From: Sipunculus nudus
Lineage: Eukaryota > Annelida > Sipuncula > Golfingiida > Sipunculidae
Length of the DNA: 64,000 bases
Assembly (NCBI GenBank): GCA_026874595.1
Contig: CM049312.1
Location: 32,003,956 to 32,067,955, forward strand
Direction of reading: 5' to 3'
Positions 1 to 11,655 of the stretch are shown here, in pieces; within the stretch, counting starts at the first letter, position 1, and every line of letters begins with the position of its first letter. The notes beneath the pieces were generated by a model. The model did not search any database. It worked only from the letters and a program-made list of their open reading frames with translations, and had not been told where the DNA came from. Both the position numbers and the translations under genes were made by a program.

Positions 1-566
1 CACACATCATAGAAGTTCGCGGTCTTCAAATTTAACTTTGAATATTATAACTTACTGAGTAATGACAAATCTTAATTTAGTTTGTTGTTAGTGTTAATTA
101 TTCTAACTTTATAACTTAACTTATATTAAGTTTGAATTAAATGAGTGATTACATTTATTTGAATTATTTTTCAAGTCCTTGTATTATTGTTCATGTTTAA
201 TTATTGTTTTCAGTATTTTCATCAAATTGTATACTCAATTTTTTATATAACAACTGAACTAGTTTTAGCTGACTCACAATGTAAATGAGTGTATATAGTT
301 GATGTGTTTTGCAGGTAGAATGAATTGTTTGATTTATGACATATAAAAGACATCAAGTATCATATGAACTTGGATAAATATGTTTTTAACAAGTTTTTAG
401 TCCCCCGTTTTTCAAATATGGATATTCTTAACGTGTATTAATCTATATATCTTTTATACCACTTTTCTGATGGATCAAATTTTTACAAATGAACAGCTTA
501 CATGCAAGTGAAAAATCTTTGTTTCATTAAAACCTACAATTTATAACATTTCAACATTTTCAACTA
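1..566. other. AT-rich sequence, nothing recognised
   Basis: AT-rich non-coding sequence. No long reading frame, RNA gene or repeat terminus was recognised. It ends at the TA dinucleotide flanking the pogo-like element. Confidence 0.5.
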
Positions 567-1641
567 CAGTGAAAACTGGTCTAATGGACACCTCTCTTAG
601 GTGGACAACTGGCTATAACAGAAAAGATAGTTAAGTGCCTTCAAAATTCTCTATATGTTATGTATAAGCAGAACCTCAATAAGGCGGACACCTCACTACT
701 TCAGACAATGGACAGCAGATTTCAACTCAGACCAACATTCTAAGAGTAAATGAACCTGACAAATATGGACATGATAAGCCATCTCTGGTGGACACTGATC
801 ACTCGCCCAAGGCAACATCAAAGGCCACTGGTACTGTTGTCGTTCCAGGGCCTGGAACCCAAAGAATTATGCAATCCCCAGTTATTACTTTACTGTGTGT
901 ATGTGCTCATGTCATGGTGTGATGTGCTCATAAGATAAACACAGCAAGGTTTAAGAGTGGTAAACATTTTGTCACTGTATTACATGACTGATAATTCACA
1001 TGTTGCATGGCTGCATATTATTCCCCTGACTGAGGGGTTATTAAATTGATTAAACGTACGGCTGCTGATTACCTATCTCACCACGCAATATCAGACTGTA
1101 AACTTAGCCACTTCGTTGTAGCAGGCTGTTTGATATTATTTAATTAGTTTTGCTCATTATATCTTAAATCCATCTGCTCAGTGTCAAACATGTGCTCACT
1201 CTGTAGTTGTTTGTACCCCACTGCCGTGCACAAGCTCCTCGGTGTTCATTTAATCGTGGGTGCCTTCAACATCAAAGCAAATCAAACCACACAACCATCA
1301 TGAAAGAAAGTTTATTTATGACTAAAGCTACATTCATCTATAAAAATGATTGTTCCCAGATTCATAGCCGTTTGTAGCCTGACATATTGTTCACTACTTG
1401 AGATAAGTAATAATAATCACAGTTTGTATATGACTACTGAATGCATGATGTGTGCATGAATATGTTGTACATGTACATAAAATCTTTTTTAATAAAATAA
1501 ACTTGTTCTTGCAGCTGTTTGTTAGCTTTATTTATAATCCCTCAGTTATCAACCAAGGTCAACTTGCCTAATAAGGACACCTCACTATTAAGGACAAAAT
1601 GACTGAGTCCCTTGATTGTCTGCTTTAGACAGGTTTCACTG
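567..1641. mobile_element. pogo/Tigger-like non-autonomous DNA element
   Basis: The left end reads CAGTGAAAACTGGTCTAATG and the right end, read on the other strand, starts CAGTGAAACCTGTCTAAAGC, so the ends are imperfect terminal inverted repeats of about 25 bp. Both ends abut TA (565-566 and 1642-1643), the usual Tc1/mariner/pogo target duplication. Just inside both ends is a further motif, GGACACCTCACTA (about 683 and 1575). No transposase frame is present in the 1075 bp, so it would depend on an enzyme encoded elsewhere. The family name rests on the CAGT...AAACC terminus and TA duplication. Confidence 0.6.
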
Positions 1642-1690
1642 TATATATGTGTGTATAGTTCATTTTTTTTAAAACCTATATTAATATATA

Positions 1691-3100
1691 ACAAGAGACC
1701 CAGGGGTCTAATGTTCACTCTGTGAATTACTGTGCAATTTGGCAAGTGATTAAAAAAAAAATGAATGTGAAAATACCATTCATTCCTTTCCAAGTAAAAA
1801 TTGTCATATTGCACAAGGTAGGTGGTGCCACCTATCTGGTTTATGAGAAAACTTTCCAAGATGACTGCACATGCCTAATTTCAGACCAATACTCCTGAGA
1901 TATGAGCAATTTTCACCCAAAGCAAATGTATGAATGGACACCACAGGAAAATTATTGCAGATGGCGCCACCAGTCTTGTTTATGAGATGGAGGTGACGAA
2001 GATCTATGGACATGCACAATTTTAACCCAATACACTGAACAAACACTAAGACAATCAGATGGCAAATGCAAAGTTGGACACTCCGCAAAAAGTAGTTTAG
2101 GTGGCGCCACCTGTCTGGTTAACGAGAAAACATTCCTAGATGGATAGACATGACAAATTTCAGATCAATACATTGAACCACTTCTGAGATATGAGCAATT
2201 TTCACCCACAGCAAATGTACCAGGGATGCCATGGGAAAACGATTGCAGATGGCATCATCAGTCTTGAGTGCAAGTCTGAGGAGTCCAAGATCTATGAATA
2301 TGCAAAATTTCAGCTAAATATGTTGAACCACTCCTGATATTGGGGTTTTGTTATATAAAAGAAACCCAGGTTTGTACTGCACAGAAAGGTTCTCCATCAT
2401 TGTACATACAACTACATAGGTGAGGGAACAAGTATGCCAGGTTTCGGAAAGATCAGTCCAAGGGTCCTAGAGTAGACTCTGTTTTTGTGGATTATAACAA
2501 ATAAATACTTAATGACATATTTTGGATAAAAGCAGAAAACACCATTACAGCCTGCTGAAAGTAGCTAAACAGGTGGCATCAGATGGAGGTCAAAATCATT
2601 AAGCAGTCACATGATCAATATTCCTGTGAAATTTGAAACTGAAGGCTGCAGCAGTTCCTAAGATATTTGGTAACAGACAATACATCATGTACACATAGAA
2701 ACACATCAAGCTGTCATATTTTGCGATCGACAGAATTTGAAGTTCCGTAGAGACGCCATCTTGAATATGACTTGACTGAATTAATACTCAAATTATTCCC
2801 CTTCCTCTAAGCAACTGCTGACTATGATATAAAGGCAAAAATATTAATACTTTATGACTTATCTTGAAAGAAGTTGAAAAGACCATTTCATCCCACAGAA
2901 AGTAGGTCAACATAGGTGGCGCCACCTAAAGCTTATTTTTGCATGTCCATCCCATGATCAGTAATTCTGCAAAGATTCATGAAGGTAGAAGCTGTGGCTG
3001 TTGAGATATTTGGTAACAGACGGTGGACGGTGGACAGTTGACAGTGGATGGTGGACGGCGGACGCTGCGCCATGGCATAAGTTCACAGAGTGAACTAAAA
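1691..3100 (+). mobile_element. Pearl/HINE-like element with ~290-bp core repeats
   Basis: The left end, ACAAGAGACCCAGGGGTC, is followed by GTTCACTCTGTGAAT (1713-1727). The body carries about four imperfect repeats of a roughly 290-bp unit (for example CTGAGATATGAGCAATTTTC at 1894 and 2184), several containing the palindrome GGTGGCGCCACC. A degenerate GGACGGTGGAC tract (3020-3060) follows, then a right flank ending in the perfect palindrome GTTCAC-AGA-GTGAAC (3081-3095) and an A-run. Left flank, tandem core, ACGG-like tract and palindromic right flank are the architecture described for bivalve pearl and related Helitron-derived elements. No coding sequence is seen. Assignment to that class is inference. 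Confidence 0.55.
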
Positions 3101-3184
3101 ATAATTTTTTTCACACAACTTGGTTTATTGTTTTCATGTCTTAACCTAATGGAATTAAAATGTTTACACCAAAAGCCTGCTCTA

Positions 3185-3325
3185 GTCTGCCATAGAATCT
3201 CGATCGGGATTTGGTCTGGCCTAAACCCTGATCCAGATCTGGTCTAAACAAGGGCTGGACCAGATCCCTCTCAGGGTTAAGGCCACACCAAACCCTGTTC
3301 AGAAGCTGGTCTGGACCAACTGTCA
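3185..3325. repeat. Minisatellite-like GGTCTGGACC / CAGATC repeats
   Basis: A run of variants of a roughly 30-bp motif built from GATTTGGTCTGG, CTGATCCAGATC and GGACCAGATCC. The same motifs recur at 4321-4350, 9330-9395 and 10535-10655. All four patches lie at the edges of mobile elements. Confidence 0.5.
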
Positions 3326-3335
3326 TGTACATACA

Positions 3336-3363
3336 TACATTCATACATATATATATATATATT

Positions 3364-3408
<45 letters not shown>
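3336..3408. repeat. (TA)n / (CATA)n microsatellite
   Basis: A CATA-type run passes into alternating TA, with a few interruptions, directly beside the hAT-like MITE. Confidence 0.9.
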
Positions 3409-4310
3409 TAGTGGTGGGAGTCAGCTCCTTTTTCATAATCAATCATCAGTTTGGGAAAACTGATCAATGATCGATTATTATTCCAGACAAATTCAGACAA
3501 ATATAAAGAAATGTGCAATTATCTGTGAAACTGTACTCTCTTAACCAAGCTGGCATGTCTAAGTAATTCTACCTGATGAAAAGAAGTTTTTGCCTTTTTT
3601 ATATTTTCTTTTTATCACTAAGAAATGCTATTCAAAGTTTCATTTTAATTATATATAGTAATCAAGAATTAAACCACAGTCCAGGACATCTACTTGCTGG
3701 CCCTCATGAATACTCCCACATATCATTTTAACTTCACCACCAGGACTTTCATTTTATAACAATTATGATGACTGTTGACGTGCATACTGGTTTCACAGGC
3801 CTGCCAGAAAAATTACAGGCCCATATAATTTTTGGTAAAAATTAAAAAATAAGTAATTGAAAGCTAAAAATATAATTATAATTACTCATGCGGCAGCCGC
3901 ACCTGACATCAGTTGAGGAGATTATTTCTAGGAGAATCTTGCAAAATTGGCATAGACCTGGAGCATTATTGAGCATTTTAAGGGCATACTGCCCATGAAC
4001 ATCTCTTTAAAATCTCTCTGCTAATTCTGCAGCTCCCTGCCAGTTCACAGAGGTTTTATGAGTCCTCCGTTCTCTCATCTACTGTGTCATACTCAGTCAT
4101 ATACGGAGGTTATTTGTGAACACAGACTCATTATATGAAGCGCAGAATGTTGTAAAAAATGGAAGAGTAATTTTTGCCTATCACTTAAAGACATTCTGGT
4201 AAAAACAATCATGAGTATGATGTAATCGATAGTTGCCTTTCATAATCAAGCGCTTAAAGTGCAGCAAACCGACTGACTTTTGTAAAAACTCGATGATCGG
4301 CCCACCACAT
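3409..4310. mobile_element. hAT-like MITE (TAGTGGTGGG family, copy 1)
   Basis: The ends are TAGTGGTGGG and CCCACCACAT, inverted repeats typical of hAT elements. Flanking octamers are TTATATAT and ATATATAT, a 7/8 match that is weak because the context is TA-rich. The sequence is homologous to 17573-18226 in the opposite orientation: both carry the GGAGTCAG..CCTTTTTCATAA end, the GATCGATGATCGATTA region and a shared interior around 3520-3620. No transposase is encoded. Confidence 0.65.
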
Positions 4311-6221
4311 ATATATATATATTGGTCCATACCAAATCCTGACCAGATTTTATATACTATACAGACTGTTACTCTACCGATGTACTATTGCAAACCCTAA
4401 CAAATGCCTTGTGCACTAGGAGATGCACATAAAAAACATGAATGATAATAAAATAAACAAGGGACCTATGGGTCACTGTGCTCAGCTGATGTTAACCTTG
4501 AAGGTAAAAATCTAAAATAATATCAAATGGAGATAAAGTGTAAGAGGAAGAGGTAATAAAGGCCATGGTTGGTTTATATGATTGGTTTGTATTGATGAGC
4601 AAGAAATTGTTGCAAAAAATATTTTGTGACCTGACCATGTGTTTCCTAATGTTGAAACTAAAGCATGTGAGCAGTTTGTGAACAAATGATCTGTACTATT
4701 ACCATAATCATTAGTTGGTTTTTCGATTAACTGCTGACATTTCAGTAGTTTACACATTTGTTCAATTGAATCTATTTTTTGTATAATATATATTATTAAA
4801 TATATATGTATTTTTTTATGAAATGTATACAGTTGAAATATAGCTAATTAACAACATAAAACAGGGCAAACAAAGCCTGAACTCAAATTCTGCTGAGGCA
4901 GGAAAATAATGAACAAATGTTTGTATTAAATCCTCATTTTTTTATCACATCAATTATTTTCTAGTTTAAGTTTATATTTCTATACATTTCCAATTGAACA
5001 TATATATCTAAATATAAAAGTTGATTCATAATTCTCAATTGCATCATCATAAATCTCAATCTTGTCAGATAACACCACACCATGCATACAAATGTTTATT
5101 CATTTTTTACCACAAAAATATATCTTTTAAATCTGCAATAAATATCTAAAAATAATACTTGATTTAGATTTCACAATTTTTAATTGTGTCTTTATTTATC
5201 CATAATGTGCTTCATATTTTATAATAATTTAAGCATACTGATGGGTTCAATTATATTTGTTAAAATCATTTAAAAGAAAATTGATTTCTTTAAAAATGCT
5301 ACATTACACAACATTGCATCTTCTGGATTACACCTTGAATTATTTTTTCAAGGAAAGTTTTTGCATATCGGAGTGGAAACTGTATTACTGCATAACACTT
5401 GGTGGATTGGGGTGGTGATATGAGAATAACTGTACACCTGTCACAGCAGGGGATCTCAGTCCCCCAGTGACTGTAACAAATCAGAAACCCTGGCATAGCT
5501 GACTTCCAGTGACCTAGAGTGGGACCCTGCATCTGTAATCAAAGCCAGTGACTACAGAAACCATTTGAAAAGCTAAGAGAAAATGGCCCAGCTTAAATGA
5601 ACCTCTGTGAATTATAGAATAATGGACATGAGCTAAAGCATATGGACTCTGTAATAAATGAAACCTTTGGCTTGAAACCATTTAGTGATGCACCAAGGGA
5701 AAAAATGGGCCTACGGTAAGTGTCATATAAAAGTTCCGTTTCATAAACAAATAATGTGTGAAGGTAATTAAATTTTTAAAAGTTATATATATGGCCATAT
5801 GAGATAAAAATTAATCCCACAAAGTTTGACCAATATTCCTAATTTTAAAAACTAGGTTTAACAGTGTTATTCACACCTAGGCCCCACCAACTTTAAGAGA
5901 TATGAATGAAATGCTACCAAGTATTTATATCTTCTTAAATCTTGTCAGTTAGCACTTACATTAGGTCCTAATATTTTACCATATTTGAATATTAGGATTC
6001 AATTCCTGAAAATTTTTTCTTTAAAAAAATCAAAATTGTCCAAGTCTCGACAAAAAGAATTTTTTTAACATAAAAATTATAAGCTTTGTCTTGTATATTA
6101 GTCCTGTGTATCGAAGGGGTGGGTCAGGGAGGGGTCTCTGTTGTTACTGTTCATCGCTGAAAAAATGTAAAATTGTAAGATTCATCTTGTTTAGAGTACA
6201 TGTCTTTCAACAGATTGGGGC

Positions 6222-6255
6222 GGGGGGGGGGGGGGGGGGGGGGGAGGGGGGGGGG
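6222..6255 (+). repeat. Poly-G tract
   Basis: About 23 consecutive G, one A, then ten more G. It could form a G-quadruplex and is a likely spot for sequencing or assembly error. Confidence 0.95.
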
Positions 6256-7555
6256 AGAGAAAGGCTCCCTGTGGTATTTCTGCTGGCAGCCTGATCAAGC
6301 TCAACAAGAGAGAGGGCTTGCCCGGAGTAATGGGATTACATAATAGCCTGGGGAGCATTGACACTGAATGACCTACAGTGACCTCAGTGGACTGCTTGAC
6401 AATGTAAGGGAATACAACAAGAGCCTCCAAACAAATTATATAACTAGCCTAATTTTGCAGCTTTTATTTTCAAATTTCAAATTTTAACAGATTAAATCCT
6501 TATGTGTACATGCTGTGAAAATAACATCCACAGTACTTACAGGAAAAAATCGTGCCGTGGCCAAAGTTGAGCAAAATTTAAGGTACTGATTTTATATTTA
6601 TGCTAATAACTTAAAAAAAATGCATTTTTCAGATCTAATTTTTGGTATAAAATTGAATCTTGTTTTAATGATGTTATATTCCTGAAAAAAAGTCTCAGCC
6701 ATTCTTATTTTAAATTAGTAAATATATATCCTGATTTTTTACAAGGTGCATTATGTTTGGGCCTGTAACTTCAACAAATTATGCAATACTGACCGAAATT
6801 TTGGTATGTACAAAGGAAATGTATGGAAGAATACGAATATTGACAATTACATCTAACATTATGCCAATTTTTGGATTACCAGGTAAACAAAAGTAGGGTC
6901 ATGATGCTAGAAAATACAAATACATTAAGGCTTCTAAAAATCTTCAATAGCTAGACTAATTTTTAAGCTTATACTTACAAATTCAAAATTCATCAGATTA
7001 AATCCACATGTAACTGGCTGTGAAAATTAAATCAAATGTTCTTATGAGAAAAAAACATGACATGGTCAAATTTAGGCAAAATTTAAGGTACCAATTTTTT
7101 ATTTTTGCTAATATTTTAAAAAATTTAACAGATTTTGATCTTATTTTGGGTATACAATTTAATTTTGATTAATTAAAGATATATAACAGGAAAAAAGTCC
7201 ACAGCTTTAAAATGTTTTGTTTTAAGTGATCAAATATCTTTCCTGATTTTTTACAAAATGCATTATATTTGAGGCCATAACTTTTTTTAAATCATATAAT
7301 ACAGACCTAATTTCTGACATGTACATAGGAACTATATAGAGGAATATTTATGGTAAATATGAGGAAAAACAGGTGAGTGGTTTTGTAGTTAGGCTGTCCT
7401 GAAATGTGAAAATAGGTTTTTAATAAAAAATTGAGGTTTTTCCTTAATTTCTCAAAGGAACAAAGTCGCAAAAGACCCCGTTTTCAGCTTGGTAGGAGAT
7501 CTTGGGGACATCTAACATTATGCCAACAACCTTGGGAGCATAGAGAGCTGCACTG

Positions 7556-9140
7556 AATGACCTACAGTGACCTCAGTGGACTGCTTGACAATGTAAGGGA
7601 ATACAACAAGAGCTTCCAATCAAATTAAATAACTAGCCTAATTTTGCAGCTTTTATTTTCAAATTTCAGATTTTAACAGATTAAATCCTTATTTGTACAT
7701 GCTGTAAAAATTAGATCCACAGTACTTACAGGAAAAAAATGTGCCATGGTCAAAGTTGGGCAAAATTTAAGGTACCAATTTTTTATTTTTGTTAATATTT
7801 TAAAAAATTTAGAAGATTTTGATCTTATTTTGGGTATACAATTTAATTTTGATTAATTAAAGATATATTACTGGAAAAAAGTCCATAGCTTTAAAATGTT
7901 TTGTTTTAAGTGATCAAATATCTTTCCTGATTTTTTACAAAATGCATTATGTTTGAGGCCATACCTTTTTTAAATCATATAATACAGACCTAATTTCTGA
8001 CATGTACATAGGAACTATATAGAGGAATATTTATGGTAAATATGAGGAAAAACAGGTGAGTGGTTTCGTAGTTAGGCTGTCCTGAAATGTGAAAATAGGT
8101 TTTTAATAAAAAATTGAGGTTTTTCCTTAATTTCTCAAAGGAACAAAGTCGCAAAAGACCCCGTTTTCAGCTTGGTAGGAGATCTTGGGGACATCTAACA
8201 TTATGCCAACAACCTTGGGAGCATAGAGAGCTGCACTGAATGACCTACAGTGACCTCAGTGGACTGCTTGACAATGTAAGGGAATACAACAAGAGCTTCC
8301 AATCAAATTAAATAACTAGCCTAATTTTGCAGCTTTTATTTTCAAATTTCAGATTTTAACAGATTAAATCCTTATTTGTACATGCTGTAAAAATTAGATC
8401 CACAGTACTTACAGGAAAAAAATGTGCCATGGTCAAAGTTGGGCAAAATTTAAGGTACCAATTTTTTATTTTTGTTAATATTTTAAAAAATTTAAAAGAT
8501 TTTGATCTTATTTTGGGTATACAATTTAATTTTGATTAATTAAAGATATATTACTGGAAAAAAGTCCATAGCTTTAAAATGTTTTGTTTTAAGTGATCAA
8601 ATATCTTTCCTGATTTTTTACAAAATGCATTATGTTTGAGGCCATACCTTTTTTAAATCATATAATACAGACCTAATTTCTGACATGTACATAGGAACTA
8701 TATAGAAAAAAATTTATGGTAAATATGAGGAAAAACAGGTGAGTGGTTTCGTAGTTAGGCTGTCCTGAAATGTGAAAATAGGTTTTTAATAAAAAATTGA
8801 GGTTTTTCCTTAATTTCTCAAAGGAACAAAGTCGCAAAGACCCCGTTTTCAGCTTGGTAGGAGATCTTGGGGACATCTAACATTATGCCAGCAACCTTGG
8901 GAGCATAGAGAGCTGCACTGAATGACCAACAGTGACCACAGTGGACTGCTTGACAATGTAAGGGAATACAACAAGAGCCTCCAAAAAAATTCAATAACTA
9001 GCCTAATTTTGCAGCTTTTATTTTCAAATTTCAGATTTTAACAGGTTAAATCCTTATTTGTACATGCTGTGAAAATTAGATCCACAGTACTTACAGGAAA
9101 AAAAGGTGCCATGGTCAAAGTTGGGCAAAATTTAAGGTAC
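7556..9140 (+). repeat. Tandem array, ~683-bp monomer
   Basis: Two nearly identical full monomers (7556-8238 and 8239-8920) and a truncated third. Each starts near the anchor AATGACC(T/A)AC and contains CATGGTCAAAGTTGGGCAAA. The small number of differences between neighbours indicates recent unequal exchange or rolling-circle-type amplification inside the larger element. Confidence 0.85.
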
Positions 9141-9599
9141 CAAAAGTCACAAAGACCCAGTTTTTCGCTTGGTAGGAGACCTTGGGGACATCTAACATTA
9201 TGCCGAATTTTGGATTCCTAGGTCTTACAGTTTCAAAACGTGCCACATCTACGGACGGACAGTCCGACAACGGACAATGGACCACGACTATAGCTCAGAT
9301 GACTTATAGTCAGCTGAGCTAATAAAAAAACCCTGATTTTGATTTAGGCTGGACCTGAATCAGGAACCAGTACGGCCTAAATCTGGATCTTCCATTAGAA
9401 ACAAAGAGAATGACTTCCTGTTTAATCAGTTGAAGGTTATGGCAACCAAAGCCCCTGATCCAGCTCATAACTGAATCTACTTGCCATCTTCTTGTCCACA
9501 AGGCTCATTAAAAACATCAAATCAATATAAAATTATTTATATATAAATAATATTTATAAATTGTTTATTTAAAATAAATCCACAGTAATTTAACTAGAA

Positions 9600-10203
9600 T
9601 GGCTTTGTTTTCACAGTGCAAAAAAAAAGATAAATGTATTCCCCTATGGGCCATCCCAAAACATTAGGCATGAAATATGCACTATCTCAAAACAATGATT
9701 GGAGATTTCAAATGATTTGACCTTGAAGATCCTAGTCACTGGGTTTCAAACCTCGCACAAGAACATGGTAGGGACAATGAGTATTCAATTTTTTTAGGAA
9801 AATATGCAGCCCTTTAAAAGTTATCATGTTCACACAATAATAAATATAATTCAGCTGATTTGACCTTGAAGATCCTGTTCAAGGTCACCAGGTTTGAGAA
9901 CTTTGAGAACTTGGTAGGAACAATTGGTGTACCAAATTTGAAGACAAAATAATAAATTCTTCAAAAGTAATGAGGTTCACAAAAATTTCACATTTTGGCA
10001 GATTTTGAGATTTGACCTTGAGGATGATGGTCAAGGTCACGGGGTTTGAACTCTTTTGAGATTTTTGTATAAACAATGAATGTTTAAAATTTTGGAGGAT
10101 AATATGCAGCCCTTCAAAAGTTATTGCATTCACAAGATTTCCTACATACGAAGAAAACAGACAATGGCACTGAAAACAACAGGTCTCCCCTGTAGGGGGA
10201 GAC
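9600..10203 (+). mobile_element. Tandem-repeat element with 8-bp terminal hairpin
   Basis: Three imperfect units of about 145-150 bp begin with TTGACCTTGA at 9719, 9861 and 10012. Each includes AATATGCAGCCCTT-like text and, in two units, TCAAGGTCAC. The right end is a perfect hairpin: GTCTCCCC (10183-10190), loop TGTAG, GGGGAGAC (10196-10203). The design matches the other palindrome-ended elements here, but no ACGG tract is seen. The left end, near 9600-9640, is uncertain. Confidence 0.5.
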
Positions 10204-10209
10204 ATAATT

Positions 10210-11071
10210 ATTTTGATTCAAACATACATGTATTACCTGATGCATACAGGTAATACAAGCCAGATAAAGTTTATTGATCAAGTTTTACATATAATTAATT
10301 TTTCCAAAGGTTATCTTGTGCCACAAAAGTCAGTAGTATTCTTTCATCTCATTAATTAATTCATGTCAGGTACCAGTCCCACTAATATTCACAACTATGT
10401 ATTTGAAGTTTGGCATGAATAAATTTGTCATCATGAAATTAGATTAATGCTAATGAGTCAACTGAACTGAGGTGACTTTTTCTTGATTTAATCTGAAGTA
10501 TGTGCATCAGGTGTTATTTAGTATTTTGTCAAATCACAGTCTGAATCAGGATTTGGGCTGGACCAGATCCAGATCAGGGTTTGGACTGGTCAGAATCCCA
10601 ATCAGGATTTGGTCTGGACCAATCCCAGATTCAGGTCCAGATTGGGATCTAGGCCTTAACATATATATATATGTGTATGTGTGTATGAAATCTTCAACCT
10701 AAAATGCCAATTGTTAGTTCATTTTGTTCTGGTTAGTTAGATCACGGCAGTTTGATCTATTTGTGCTGCACTGAAGTGTTAAATAACTCATTCCTGAATC
10801 GTTATACCCATATTAAAGATGTTGTGCCTCTGTACATATGTAAATGTTGTTCCATTTTCAATCATCTATAAAAAAAAGTCAAATTTAGACCCATAAATTC
10901 AGAATGAGACATCAGAATGTATAAATGTTCAGCTACATTTTATCACTGAGGTTTCCTCTTGGTCTTAGAATTACTGCTAATTTGGGAAAAATCCAATTTA
11001 AAATGTTAAATTACAAATCTGATTTTAAAAAACTGTTTATTTTAACAAGATGCCGACAAAATTATGTCACA
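10210..11071. other. No gene; includes minisatellite patch
   Basis: AT-rich non-coding sequence. The only structure noted is the GGATTTGG/CTGGACCAGATCC repeat patch at 10535-10655, matching those at 3185-3325 and 9330-9395, followed by a short TA run. Confidence 0.5.
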
Positions 11072-11233
11072 CAGTGAAACTTCAAAGATTCCCACCACCA
11101 ACAGGACCTTGATAAAGTGGTCGCATTTTTCAGGTGGTCATCTAATTGAGGTCTGGTATAAAAGAGCAAAAAAAAATTTGGAACGTGAAAAAGTGGCTGC
11201 TAAACCAAGCTGGTTGTTAGGCAGGTTCAACTG
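11072..11233. mobile_element. Short pogo-like MITE
   Basis: The left end is CAGTGAAACTTC and the right end, on the other strand, is CAGTTGAACCTGCC. TA follows the right end, but CA precedes the left, so the duplication is imperfect. At 162 bp it is far too short to encode anything. It resembles the ends of 567-1641. Confidence 0.4.
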
Positions 11234-11284
11234 TAATATTTTGAGGGTATCAAACTTAACCCTCTCAAATGAGGAAATGCTGCT

Positions 11285-11650
11285 TACACAAAGGTTACAC
11301 ACTGCAGTCCTCCCAGATCCCTTTTTATGTAACCGCTGCTTTGTACTGCAAGTTCTCTTGGCATGGAAACCAGGGTGTGCACAGAGCAAAGAATTATAAT
11401 CAGACCTATGACAGCTTGGTTAATATTACATTGTGAATCCAGCTCCAAATTTTACACATATGCAACACCTGCTTTCATTGGTCTGATTCCTGGCTCTGTG
11501 CCAGAAACAGTGTTATCAGGCCAATGAGAGAAGGTGTAATATGTTTATGAATTTGGAGCTGGATGCAAAAAAGCAATACCTTGCTCTCATTGGTCTGATT
11601 GCAAATCAGTTCTGGGACAACTGCAGTGTACAACTGCTGCGTAAGGAGCA
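11285..11650. repeat. Fold-back interspersed repeat, copy 1
   Basis: The two halves are imperfect inverted repeats. TTACACACTGCAGT and CAGAGCAAAGAATTATAATC lie on the left; ATTTGGAGCTGGATGC, CTCTCATTGGTCTGATT and ACTGCAGTGTAC lie on the right in opposite sense. The same sequences occur at 38030-38330 and 56860-57115. No coding sequence; it may be a MITE with very long inverted repeats. Confidence 0.6.
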
Positions 11651-11655
11651 TAACA

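Larger units (their letters stand above)
4457..9322 (+). mobile_element. Large pearl/HINE-like element with ~680-bp core repeats
   Basis: Starts with ACAAGGGACCTATGGGTCAC and GCTCAGCTGA. It ends with an ACGG-type tract (about 9250-9265), then a 31-bp near-perfect hairpin at 9291-9321: arms TAGCTCAGATGACT and AGTCAGCTGAGCTA, 13 of 14 pairs, three-base loop. The core holds at least five related units. The anchor AATGACCTACAGTGACCTC (CCAAC in the last copy) recurs at 6367, 7556, 8239 and 8921, so the last full units are 682-683 bp and nearly identical; the first interval (1189 bp) contains two diverged units. A second copy with fewer units lies at 13255-15901. No coding capacity. Pearl/HINE class is inferred from architecture. 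Confidence 0.65.

Noticed and set aside
6191-6430. Poly-proline protein across the G-run
   Set aside because: It is an artefact of translating a homopolymer of likely unstable length.
7556-9140. CRISPR array
   Set aside because: Repeats are about 683 bp, contiguous and spacerless, in a eukaryotic transposon setting.
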